From: Promethearchaeota archaeon
GTDB lineage: Archaea; Asgardarchaeota; Lokiarchaeia; Sigyniarchaeales; SOKP01
DNA: 64,000 nt
Direction of reading: 5' to 3'
Assembly (NCBI GenBank): GCA_008080735.1
Contig: SHMW01000009.1
Location: 28,117 to 92,116, forward strand
Part shown: in pieces, positions 30,182 through 39,416 of the stretch
Layout: every line of letters starts with the position of its first letter
How positions within the stretch are numbered: the first letter of the stretch is position 1
The notes under the pieces: model-generated
The model's database searches: none
Seen by the model: the letters and a program-made list of their open reading frames with translations, nothing else
What the model was told of the DNA's origin: nothing
Program-made: the position numbers and the translations under genes

Positions 30182-31279
30182 ATGAGTGTTGATCATAATC
30201 GAGAAGATAATATTGAAGGGGGAAAACCTTCCAGTACTCCAGAAAATAGCTTAACTAAGAAAATTTTTCTGAATCTTCTCATAGGAATGTTCTTTCTCAT
30301 GGTTTACTTCTATTTTTCTCAAAGTTTTGGATCCATCTCCACATCGTTCATTAAAAATCCCGAATTATCAATTCAATTCGGAGCTACTTTATTAATATTC
30401 ACATTTCTTTCAGTGTTAGCAGGGCCTATACGTGCGACGATTTTGGGATTTTTGGGGGAATTAATCTATCAGCTTTCCTTTTATGAAAGTCTTAAAATAG
30501 AATGGAGTATAATTGTGGCATTAATAGGATTAACTGTTAGTATCTATAAATACAAGCCCTTGAAATATAAAGATGGGATAAAAGTATATTATACGTTTCT
30601 GACATTGATGATTTCGTCGGTGTTGATAAGTGTTTTAATTGGAGCGGTACAATTTATCATATCTCCATCAATGAGCTTGGAAACAATTATTGGAGATTAT
30701 GGATTCAATTATTTTATGCAAGCACTTCTTTCCATCGTGTTTATTGTACCCTTTCTTCTATTATTGTATGATCGATTTTTAGCAAAAAAAGAACGTCATA
30801 TATATCATTTATTTCTCACTCATCATCCAATATATCAAAGCGACCATACCTTTTTTCTAAAATTCGGCAGAACCTATATATATTTTTGTTCACGTTGTTC
30901 TGGGGCAATACTCGGAGGAATTTTTACAGCATTCTTAATAGATATTCTCCGCAAAGCAATTGGATTTAGTATCAGTCCCGAATTAGCAGTGTGGTTATGT
31001 ATTTTTTTACCCATCCCGGGAATAATAGATTGGGGCACACAGCGATTATTATACCGTAAGAGTACCACGGAATCCAGATTATTTACGGGTTTTATAATTG
31101 GAGTCGCTCTCTATTTTCTAGCCTTCACTGATCAATATTATTTCTTCATGCTTTTTCTTGTGATTTTTTATTTTTCATTAGTGGGTATTCTTATGTGGTT
31201 GGGTCAAAAAAGAGCACTGAAACAAGAACAAGAGGCAGAGAATAATATTCCTTCTTTCGAAGAGGATCAATATGAGTAA
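30182..31279 (+). CDS. multi-pass membrane protein with C-terminal DUF2085-like domain
   Basis: FGRTYIYFCSRCSGAILGG...PIPGIIDWGTQ resembles DUF2085 (FGxxxPvCxRCxGxYxG; P..iDg..Q). Confidence 0.6.
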   Translation: MSVDHNREDNIEGGKPSSTPENSLTKKIFLNLLIGMFFLMVYFYFSQSFGSISTSFIKNPELSIQFGATLLIFTFLSVLAGPIRATILGFLGELIYQLSFYESLKIEWSIIVALIGLTVSIYKYKPLKYKDGIKVYYTFLTLMISSVLISVLIGAVQFIISPSMSLETIIGDYGFNYFMQALLSIVFIVPFLLLLYDRFLAKKERHIYHLFLTHHPIYQSDHTFFLKFGRTYIYFCSRCSGAILGGIFTAFLIDILRKAIGFSISPELAVWLCIFLPIPGIIDWGTQRLLYRKSTTESRLFTGFIIGVALYFLAFTDQYYFFMLFLVIFYFSLVGILMWLGQKRALKQEQEAENNIPSFEEDQYE

Positions 31280-31784
31280 TGTAATATTTGTTCATGGATT
31301 AGAAAGTTCCGGACACGGATTTAAAGGGAATTTATTTCGAGAAAGGATTCCCGGATGTTTCACGCCTGATTTAAAAGAATACTCTCCCCAAATTCCTTAT
31401 CAGGAATTATTAAAAGAGAGGATGAGACAATTATCAGAGATTCTTGAAAGGAAAAATAAGTGGAAAATTATTGGATCTTCTTTTGGGGGGTTAATGAGTT
31501 CTTTATACACATTAAAGCATTCTAAAAAAGTCCAGAAACTTATTTTATTAGCACCGCTTTTAGCTGTTCCAGAATTGAATCCATCAAAATTCGAAAAGGT
31601 TGATATTCCAGTTATTGTTTACCACGGTAAGAATGATGAGGTAATTTCTATAAAGCCTACCAAGAAACGGGCAAACATGTTATTTAAAAATCTTTCCTAC
31701 AATCTCGTGGATGATGATCACATGCTTCATCCCACTGTAGAGAACTTGAATTGGAAGGAATTACTGAATATAGAGAACGATTGA
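31272..31784 (+). CDS. small alpha/beta hydrolase (YqiA-like esterase)
   Basis: FVHGLESSGHGFKG, IGSSFGGLMSSLYT nucleophile motif, VYHGKNDEV, DDDHMLH. Confidence 0.75.
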   Translation: MSNVIFVHGLESSGHGFKGNLFRERIPGCFTPDLKEYSPQIPYQELLKERMRQLSEILERKNKWKIIGSSFGGLMSSLYTLKHSKKVQKLILLAPLLAVPELNPSKFEKVDIPVIVYHGKNDEVISIKPTKKRANMLFKNLSYNLVDDDHMLHPTVENLNWKELLNIEND

Positions 31785-31830
31785 ACCATTTATTAGAAAT
31801 TTCCTCAAAGAGGTATTTTGTTGGGCAAAT

Positions 31831-32715
31831 TCATAATCCTTTTAGCAGTTCGGAAAAATTTGGCTCTTTAAATATGGAATTATATTGCTTTAGCAGGTCA
31901 ATATTAGCGATGTGAATTTTCTTTCCTTCATTATTTTTAGATGATTTAATTAAATCCATCTTTTTCATTTTGTTAAGATGATAATTAATGGTTCCGGGGT
32001 ATACATCTAATTTCTCTGCAATAGTAGAAATGGCAATTGACTCATCTCTAAATAACTCTTCAATAATTTGCGGAATGAGAGGATTTAAGAATAGGGCTTT
32101 AAATTTATCATAATCTTCTGGCACATCTTTTAGAAAGTAATGAAGAGTTTTTCCAATTTTTTTAGACCTAATTAGTTCGAAGTTTTCAAGGGTCATGATA
32201 TGTTTCAAGAATGGCGTTCTAGTAATTCCTAGTTCCTCTTCGATTTTTTCATCCCTAGCATGGATACCAGGGTTCTCCCCAATAAAATCTAATATCGCTG
32301 AGAGTTTATCATTCGATAAAATCTCTAGTTTCGTTCTCCGCTCGTTCGTGACAATCCAATTTTTTTCTTCTAAACTTCTAATTGCCAAGAAAAGATCTTC
32401 TTTGCTGTATCCCTTATTATAGGCAAGTTTTGCGATGCAGGTTGCGTATAATTTTTCGATGATTGGATATTTTTGAATTTTAGCTTGGGATTCAACTTCA
32501 AATTCCGTATCATATCGCTTTAACTTGAGAATGTCCTCAGCTACTTCCAGAACCTCTTTTTCTATCTCAGAGAGTTCCCCTATAAGTATTTTCTCTTCTT
32601 TAGAGACCAAAGGAGTGAAATCTGTTTCTCGGAAAGAACTTTCCTCCAGTACAGTTCCATTCTTTTGTTCTTTAGTATCTCTCCTTCTCTCAAGCGACAT
32701 TTTTTTTAGGATCAC
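31831..32715 (-). CDS. winged-helix transcription regulator with two predicted HTH segments
   Basis: GENPGIHARDEKIEEELGITRTPFLKHIMTLENFELI and ESIAISTIAEKLDVYPGTINYHLNKMKKMDLI. Confidence 0.75.
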   Translation of the reverse strand: MILKKMSLERRRDTKEQKNGTVLEESSFRETDFTPLVSKEEKILIGELSEIEKEVLEVAEDILKLKRYDTEFEVESQAKIQKYPIIEKLYATCIAKLAYNKGYSKEDLFLAIRSLEEKNWIVTNERRTKLEILSNDKLSAILDFIGENPGIHARDEKIEEELGITRTPFLKHIMTLENFELIRSKKIGKTLHYFLKDVPEDYDKFKALFLNPLIPQIIEELFRDESIAISTIAEKLDVYPGTINYHLNKMKKMDLIKSSKNNEGKKIHIANIDLLKQYNSIFKEPNFSELLKGL

Positions 32716-34322
32716 GCATATTTTTCTAAAAATTGGATAAATTCAATCTGTTCTTCAGAGTCCATATATTTAAGCTGTTTAGCGATTTTTTCATAGTTTT
32801 CTGGTTTTACATTAGGAAGTTTTCTAATTTTGTCAATTAATTTTTGTGGAATCCTTTCTTGATAAAGAGTGATAATGGCTTCTATATATTTTATTTGTTG
32901 CTCTTTTGTTAAAAAGGCCAGTTCTCTGAGTAATTCTTGCTTTTCCTTTTTGGGAATCTTTAAATCAATAATTCTCTCTCGAATATCTTTTGAAAGTACT
33001 GCAAATATTTTTGCAAAATATTCTTTCACAAGTTTTTTATCTTTCTCATTTTTTACGGGCAGAAGTGATTCATGTAATTTGGTCTCAATTTCCTCTTCCT
33101 TATATTTTGAAATCTCTTGTTCTCTACTTTTTTTCTCTTCCAACTCTTCCTTTTTTATTTTTGTGATTTCCTTTTTAACTTGTTCCTTTTTTTCTTCGGT
33201 TATTTCGATTTTTTCGGGTTCTTTAACCGAATCTATTTCTTGGAGGTCTGGTTTTGGTAATTTCTCTTCCCTTTCTTGGGGGACGGGTTTTGCTGGTTCC
33301 TTTTCTTGAGATTTTTCTCTTTTCAATTGGATCTCTTCTTTTTTATATCCTTCAGGCTTAGCAAGATATAAAATGAATAAGAGAATTCCTTTTAGCAAGA
33401 TAAATATCCCAGCGGAAAAAAACATCACGCTAAGAACTCCTAAAATAAAGGTTCTCACGCCGTCTTTGACTTTAAAGGATTGTTTATATTTTATTTTATT
33501 TTTTAAATGATAATCTATAATTAAGGGAATAATAGCTAAAAGTAGAAACACACCATATACGATGAGATAAGGAAAAATCTTCATAATATTGGAGGGGGAG
33601 ATATACAGTAAATATAAGCCGAATGGCTCACCTTGGATCTCAATACCACCACCAAATAAAGCAGTGAATACAAAAATTATTATGATAAAACCGGCTTTAG
33701 AAGAGAAATGGTTCAGTGAATTTTTCGCCAGCAGACCTATATCGTATGCATTTTCCCCTGTGTTTTTTCTATTCAAGATTACAAATAATATTAATAATAT
33801 TCCTTTGAGTAATAGGAATGCTCCAGAGCCGTAAATTATGCATCCTAATATACCAAAACAAAATCCATCAAGAAGAATATCTCCATACTTACCTTCTTGG
33901 ATATGTTTTGAAATATATCGTTTATCTATGGCAGTAATAATAATACCTATGATTCCGAGGAGTGATTGACGAATGACTATTAGCATCCAATCATCGAGAT
34001 TCCAGATTATTTCCAATATCATCGCGAAAGCTACAAGTGCTCCGATTAAGCTGATAATATAAGTAAATTTATTGAGATTCTGAATTGCCTTATTTAAGGA
34101 GGAGTAGGTTTTGGGTTTATGAAGAGATTTCGTAAAACTTCTTGGATAAGATCTTCTTTCAGGAGCCTCAAATTGTCTCTGAGTAAATCTTTTCCCCTCT
34201 AAACTAAACGGTTTACCACAATGTTCACAATAAACTTGAGTTCCCTCTTCAATTAACTGCGATAGTTCATCTGGAAAAAGATACCCGCACTCTGAGCACA
34301 CAAACACTTTTTTCTTAGACAT
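32712..34322 (-). CDS. zinc-ribbon membrane protein with Glu/Lys-rich linker and C-terminal helical domain
   Basis: N-term CSECGYLFPDEL...VYCEHCGKPFSLEGKRF, several TM segments, long charged linker, helical C-terminus; overlaps 31831..32715 by 4 nt. Confidence 0.65.
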   Translation of the reverse strand: MSKKKVFVCSECGYLFPDELSQLIEEGTQVYCEHCGKPFSLEGKRFTQRQFEAPERRSYPRSFTKSLHKPKTYSSLNKAIQNLNKFTYIISLIGALVAFAMILEIIWNLDDWMLIVIRQSLLGIIGIIITAIDKRYISKHIQEGKYGDILLDGFCFGILGCIIYGSGAFLLLKGILLILFVILNRKNTGENAYDIGLLAKNSLNHFSSKAGFIIIIFVFTALFGGGIEIQGEPFGLYLLYISPSNIMKIFPYLIVYGVFLLLAIIPLIIDYHLKNKIKYKQSFKVKDGVRTFILGVLSVMFFSAGIFILLKGILLFILYLAKPEGYKKEEIQLKREKSQEKEPAKPVPQEREEKLPKPDLQEIDSVKEPEKIEITEEKKEQVKKEITKIKKEELEEKKSREQEISKYKEEEIETKLHESLLPVKNEKDKKLVKEYFAKIFAVLSKDIRERIIDLKIPKKEKQELLRELAFLTKEQQIKYIEAIITLYQERIPQKLIDKIRKLPNVKPENYEKIAKQLKYMDSEEQIEFIQFLEKYA

Positions 34323-34586
34323 ATATCACACTGACTTATATGTGTTATTTGTTTTTTATAGTTTATTTTTTTTGTTATTTTCGCAAATTTGCTACTCTTA
34401 GATTTATTATTCTATATAATTCTTATTCAACTCTTTTTTCTAATTTGATATACAAATCAGTTCAGCAATTTAAAAATAACATTCTCTATGAAAAATGTTG
34501 TTTTAATAATAAAAAATAAAATGGAGTCCAATTTTTTCATATCGGATCTATTAAAATTAGCTAAAGGTCAAATCTCGATTTCTTTT

Positions 34587-35459
34587 TCACATTAAATTCT
34601 TGATTTGTGGAAGTGATTTTACCAGTGTTTGAATTGCCCTGTCTATTCCATTTTCCATATCTGGGTGGATTTCATTCGTTTCTAAGAGGTCATATTCGGT
34701 TCCCGGAAGATCGGAAACGGCTAAAATCGCGCTTGTTTCGAGATTATATTGTTTTCCCAATAAAAACATGACACTTGACTCCATATCAATCGCCTCAACG
34801 TTTATGGCTCTCATTGCGTTGAGAAAATCGGTAGTCTCACAGAAAAGGGCATCGGTCGTCCATAGATCAACTTTTTTAAGATTTTTTGGATATAATTTTC
34901 TACCCTCCTTGAATAAAGTATTTGTTAAATCTTCATGAGGGGTGGTAATAAATATCTCAGGACAACCTGCGATTAAACTTTGAAATCTGCTTATGGGATT
35001 TGAAACAGAGCCAAAACGCGTTGAAAGTCCGGGAAATTTCAAGATATATTGAGGAGAAGTTCCATCACCGCAATAGGTAGCATTTGGAATGATAACATCT
35101 CCGATATTAATATTTGAACTTAACCCTGAAACGCCACCACAAAAATCTACACGAATTATCTTCTTTGCTTTAGTTCTTCTGAGACTCTCAATCATGATGG
35201 CCATATTTGGAGCTCCTACATGACATTGAATAATACTCACTCTTATCCCATTAATAATCCCATTATAGACTTTTCCTTGTTTATTTTTACCATCTAATTT
35301 ATTTACCAACTTTTTCATTACAGCTTTTACTGTTGGAAGAATGACGATATCATTTACATGATCTGGTTTTGTTTCTAGAAACATTCGGACAATTTTTTCA
35401 TCAACATCGATAAATTTCAATCCTAAATTCAAAAGCTCAGATTTAATTCTGTTTATCAT
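34587..35459 (-). CDS. purine/uridine nucleoside phosphorylase family protein
   Basis: RVDFCGGVSGLSSNINIGDVIIPNATYCGDGTS and INVEAIDMESSVMFLL are nucleoside phosphorylase motifs. Confidence 0.85.
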   Translation of the reverse strand: MINRIKSELLNLGLKFIDVDEKIVRMFLETKPDHVNDIVILPTVKAVMKKLVNKLDGKNKQGKVYNGIINGIRVSIIQCHVGAPNMAIMIESLRRTKAKKIIRVDFCGGVSGLSSNINIGDVIIPNATYCGDGTSPQYILKFPGLSTRFGSVSNPISRFQSLIAGCPEIFITTPHEDLTNTLFKEGRKLYPKNLKKVDLWTTDALFCETTDFLNAMRAINVEAIDMESSVMFLLGKQYNLETSAILAVSDLPGTEYDLLETNEIHPDMENGIDRAIQTLVKSLPQIKNLM

Positions 35460-35592
35460 ATTAAACCAATTTGTTATTTTTTATAAGTTAGATTCTATTT
35501 ATATCTACACTTATAATTCTAAATTGAAATCCTTATTATTTTTAGTTTTTTATTGTTAATAAGGATAAATGAGATTTATGTGATTTGGTTAT

Positions 35593-36879
35593 ATGAAAAA
35601 TCGGTATATCAAGGATAATACTATTACAAATGAGTTTGTTGAAACCTATACAAAATCGACTTACAGAATAATTGGCGACCATAAGCATACTGCGATTAAG
35701 CCATGCCATTGGTTAGAACAAAAATTAATGACTGGCAGATCAAATCGTAATTGTTATAAAGAAGTTTTTGGCGTTGAGAGTCATAGATGTCTTCAAAATA
35801 CTCCATCACTGCCCTTTTGCAATCATCAGTGCGTCTTTTGTTGGAGAGATATCGAGCAAGGATCAATAGGAAGTGAATTTTTAGTTGAGCCCGATAATCC
35901 CGAAGATTTGGTAGAGGAAATGTTTCGTCATCAACAAGATATAATTAAAAATCATTTACCCCTCAAAAGATATCTCGATAACTATGAGATTATGATTGAT
36001 CTTGTTTATTATATGCTTCTCCATGATGGATTACATAGTATTGATTCCCTTGCCACCCATATCCATGTAAGTAAGAATAAAATCACACGAGCATTGAATC
36101 TCCTTAAAAATCAAGGCTTCATCACCCCAATTGGTACAGATATGAAGCATTATGAGTTGAATTATGAAATAAAAAATTCATTAGAAACGAAAGACGAAGC
36201 AGAGCTTTTAATAAAAAGAGAATTAACCAGTCCAGATGACATCATGCGAGCACATTCAGAAGCTTTATATCCCAATCATGCGGCAATATCATTAGATGGA
36301 GAACCACTTTTATACCCTCGAATTTCAGAGTTAATTCATGAATTTAAAAAACGGAACATGACTACTTTTGTCGTGACCAATGGAACTCTTCCGCAAAGAA
36401 TCGAAAAATTATCTCCCCTTCCTTCTCAATTATACATCACCCTACCCGCACCCAATGAAAAAGTCTACAAAAAAACCTGTAGACCTATGATTAAAAATGG
36501 GTGGGAAAATATTATGGAGAGCATAAATTTAGTTGATTCACTTTCCACTAGAACTTTAATACGGTTAACTGCGGTTCAAAACCTTAATATTGATGGTTAT
36601 TTGGATGAATATATCAGTCTAATTGAAAAAGCCAATCCAAATTTCTTTGAAATAAAAGGATTTACCTTACAAGCAAAAGCATTAGACATCAATAAAAGAC
36701 TAAAGAGCGACCAACCAGTTCAAGACTTTTTTCCGGATTATCAAAATCTCAAACAATTAGCAATAGAATTCGAGAAAAAGAGCGGTTTTCCTATAATATA
36801 TACAAATGAGACCAGTCGAGACATTTTATTCGCTGTGGATTGGAACAAAAATAAAGACCCTATAATCAAGAAGCCTTAA
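35593..36879 (+). CDS. taw1: tRNA 4-demethylwyosine synthase (Taw1-like radical SAM) with winged-HTH insertion
   Basis: HRCLQNTPSLPFCNHQCVFCWRDIE (CxxxCxxC), NHAAISLDGEPLLYPRISELIHEFKKRNMTTFVVTNGT; additional MIDLVYYMLLHDGLHSIDSLATHIHVSKNKITRALNLLKNQGFITPIG segment between them. Confidence 0.85.
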   Translation: MKNRYIKDNTITNEFVETYTKSTYRIIGDHKHTAIKPCHWLEQKLMTGRSNRNCYKEVFGVESHRCLQNTPSLPFCNHQCVFCWRDIEQGSIGSEFLVEPDNPEDLVEEMFRHQQDIIKNHLPLKRYLDNYEIMIDLVYYMLLHDGLHSIDSLATHIHVSKNKITRALNLLKNQGFITPIGTDMKHYELNYEIKNSLETKDEAELLIKRELTSPDDIMRAHSEALYPNHAAISLDGEPLLYPRISELIHEFKKRNMTTFVVTNGTLPQRIEKLSPLPSQLYITLPAPNEKVYKKTCRPMIKNGWENIMESINLVDSLSTRTLIRLTAVQNLNIDGYLDEYISLIEKANPNFFEIKGFTLQAKALDINKRLKSDQPVQDFFPDYQNLKQLAIEFEKKSGFPIIYTNETSRDILFAVDWNKNKDPIIKKP

Positions 36880-36886
36880 TTCGATA

Positions 36887-38110
36887 TCATGGATTCAGAA
36901 ATATTTTCATAAAACGTTCTCCATTCTCAATTAATTTATACTCCCCATATTTTCCGCTTAATTCTGAAAATGGTCTTTTAGTATTATGTTTATAATCCGG
37001 ATTAAAAATAGCAAATGGAACGGGTTCGGCTGAATGGGTTCGTATCTCACATGGAGTAGGATGATCTGGTAAAACACCAATAATCAATTCATTGCTAAAA
37101 TCTTTTTCTGCTCGAAGTAGTGGACCCATAACTTTCTCATCAAAATCTTTTAAGGCATCTATTTTCTTTTTCGGATCACCAGTATGCCCCATCTCATCAA
37201 TAGCTTCAATATGCAAATAGACGAAGTCTCTTTGCTTCAGTTCATTTATAGCGGCCTCTACTTTTCCCGCATAATTCGTATCTGGGAGTCCTGTTGCTCC
37301 TTCCACATGTATGGGTTTTAGTCCCGCTGCGATTCCTAACCCAAAAATCAAATCGACCGCAGAAATTACCGAACCATTAAGGCCATATTTCTTATAAAAA
37401 GGCTGGATTTTTGGTTTTTTGCCTCCACTCCATGGCCAAATATTCGTTGCGATGTTCTTTCCGATTTCTTTTCTATTTTGATTTATAGTATGAGGGACTA
37501 ATAATGTATTACTTTTTTCTATCAATTCGATTATTTTTTCTGCAGTTTTTTGGGCTCTCTTATCCTCATAATTGGAAGGTTTTGGAAGATATTCTTTATA
37601 GGATTCATCCAGAACATCATGAGGGGGAGTAGTGATGATATTTTCTGAAAATACAGTCCCATTTAGTTTTAATATGTGTCTGTATTGTACACCAGGATAA
37701 AAATCAATACCATCTTCTGCTAAATGTTTTTGAAGAAATTGTATTAACTCTTGACTTTCAGGGGTGGAGATATGCCCCGAAGAATAATCTTTAATTAAAT
37801 CATTCTTAATAGTTATTAAATTGCATCTAAAAGCTATATCAGTATCATTCAAGGGAACATTAGCACTCAATGCTTCCAATGGGCCCCTTCCTGTGAGATC
37901 CTTTTCTGGATTATATCCCATTATTGTCATATTGGCACATTCACTCCCAGGCTTCATACCTTTTGGGATTGTCCTAAGTAATCCCATTTTCCCATGGGAG
38001 GCGATCCAATCCAAATTAGGAGTTTGAGTTGCTTCAAAGATTGTTTTATTACCCAGAGTTTCGATAGGCCAATCTGCTGCTCCGTCACATATTATAATTA
38101 AAAATTTCAT
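36887..38110 (-). CDS. apgM: 2,3-bisphosphoglycerate-independent phosphoglycerate mutase, archaeal ApgM type
   Basis: MKFLIIICDGAADWPIETLGNKTIFEATQTPNLD, GPLEALSA, EAIDEMGHTGDPKKKIDALKDFDEKV, LPDHPTPCEIRTHSAEPVPFAI. Confidence 0.95.
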   Translation of the reverse strand: MKFLIIICDGAADWPIETLGNKTIFEATQTPNLDWIASHGKMGLLRTIPKGMKPGSECANMTIMGYNPEKDLTGRGPLEALSANVPLNDTDIAFRCNLITIKNDLIKDYSSGHISTPESQELIQFLQKHLAEDGIDFYPGVQYRHILKLNGTVFSENIITTPPHDVLDESYKEYLPKPSNYEDKRAQKTAEKIIELIEKSNTLLVPHTINQNRKEIGKNIATNIWPWSGGKKPKIQPFYKKYGLNGSVISAVDLIFGLGIAAGLKPIHVEGATGLPDTNYAGKVEAAINELKQRDFVYLHIEAIDEMGHTGDPKKKIDALKDFDEKVMGPLLRAEKDFSNELIIGVLPDHPTPCEIRTHSAEPVPFAIFNPDYKHNTKRPFSELSGKYGEYKLIENGERFMKIFLNP

Positions 38111-38207
38111 TGATTAGTTCCAATTAATGATTATTTAGAATTTTAACTATATTTCCAGAATATTGCCTTTTTTATGAAATCTCTTTCGAAAATAGATTTT
38201 TTAATAT

Positions 38208-38864
38208 TTATTTATCCTGAGCTTCTTGATAATTTCTTAATACATAATAGAGCGCTTGCTTTAAATCTCCTAAATTTGTTTTTTTTAATGCGGAAAACTC
38301 TAAATAGGGTAGCGCTTGCGCATAGTCATACCCGAAATCGTCCAAATGCACAAGATTCAACCCATATTGTCTTGCTGTGTTAACAAAATAAGTTATAATT
38401 CTTCTTTTATCAAAAACAGATACTTTGTCAACTTTATTGATTAAAATTATGAGTGGGATAGCGAATTCCAGCAAAAATGTAATCAATTCAAAGCTCAAGG
38501 GAATTGTCTGCTTCTTTTTATAAAAATATTTCTCAAGCTCGTCCTCAATCCTTAAGATATTAATGACCACTAATCCTAAAAAATATCTCCTGTGGTGTTT
38601 TTCGATATGCGAGATAGTCTGTTTCTTAATATGTTCCTCTCGTCGATGACTGCTTTTTTTGGCAAATCCAAATCCTGGCAGATCTACTATTTCGTACTGC
38701 ATATCTTCCTGGTGGATCGGTTTGATCAGTAAGGTACTTCCAGGAGTCTTTCCAATTTTACCTTTATATCCGCTGGGGTTTGACAAAAGGAGTTTTGTGA
38801 TAGTACTTTTACCCGTATTAGCATTCCCGATGATTAATAATCGAGGGTGTAAAACGTGCGCCAT
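38208..38864 (-). CDS. engB: EngB/YihA-family GTP-binding protein
   Basis: LLIIGNANTGKSTITKLLL, GKTPGSTLLI, EIVDLPGFGFA, INKVDKV, HRR...RR. Confidence 0.85.
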   Translation of the reverse strand: MAHVLHPRLLIIGNANTGKSTITKLLLSNPSGYKGKIGKTPGSTLLIKPIHQEDMQYEIVDLPGFGFAKKSSHRREEHIKKQTISHIEKHHRRYFLGLVVINILRIEDELEKYFYKKKQTIPLSFELITFLLEFAIPLIILINKVDKVSVFDKRRIITYFVNTARQYGLNLVHLDDFGYDYAQALPYLEFSALKKTNLGDLKQALYYVLRNYQEAQDK

Positions 38865-38944
38865 AATTGGAAAATCTTATTTTATAAGTTAAGGTAGATA
38901 ATCAATAAAATGAAATAAAATTTAGGACTTTAAAATTTTTTTAT

Positions 38945-38971
38945 TTCCTTCAGTCCTTAACACTGAAGGAA
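38945..38971. terminator. perfect 10-bp stem, 7-nt loop hairpin (possible terminator)
   Basis: TTCCTTCAGT-ccttaac-ACTGAAGGAA, followed on + by ATACTTTTTA; lies downstream of the 39114..39290 ORF. Confidence 0.5.
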
Positions 38972-39113
38972 TACTTTTTACATCAGGATGATGATATCGT
39001 TTATTATAAGCCACAATTTCTCCGTAAATTACCTGATTAGGTATATGTCAGTCCTCTACTCAAAAATGAAATATCGGCAATAATGGTAATAATAAAAATA
39101 AAGAAAAATAATG

Positions 39114-39290
39114 CTACTTTTCAAGTTGGTCTCTTAAATACATATTAACTGTCTCGTATTCGGACAGAATACCGTGTTGAAACTTATTCTTCGCTTTTTC
39201 CAGGCATTCCGGACAAATTGCTAAGTTTAAGTCATTTTTGAATTCTTTTTCACAGTCTAAACAAAGGTGATACTTGTCTAATGTTAACAT
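39114..39290 (-). CDS. small zinc-ribbon protein
   Basis: MLTLDKYHLCLDCEKEFKNDLNLAICPECLEKAKNKFQHGILSEYETVNMYLRDQLEK*; two CxxC pairs; 58 aa, below ORF track cutoff. Confidence 0.7.
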   Translation of the reverse strand: MLTLDKYHLCLDCEKEFKNDLNLAICPECLEKAKNKFQHGILSEYETVNMYLRDQLEK

Positions 39291-39416
39291 TTTAAAATTC
39301 CTATTACTAAAAATTATGTTACAAAAAGTAGTAAAAAGCTGCTTAAATAAAGGGAGGGAGCATAAATTTTCTAAATAATTCGTGAAACTGAATAAGCAAA
39401 TAATAATGAGTAGACC

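Noticed and set aside
32869-33309. 146-aa Ser/Phe-rich plus-strand ORF
   Set aside because: Antisense to the Lys/Glu-rich linker and helical region of 32712..34322; composition is the mirror of Lys/Glu codons.
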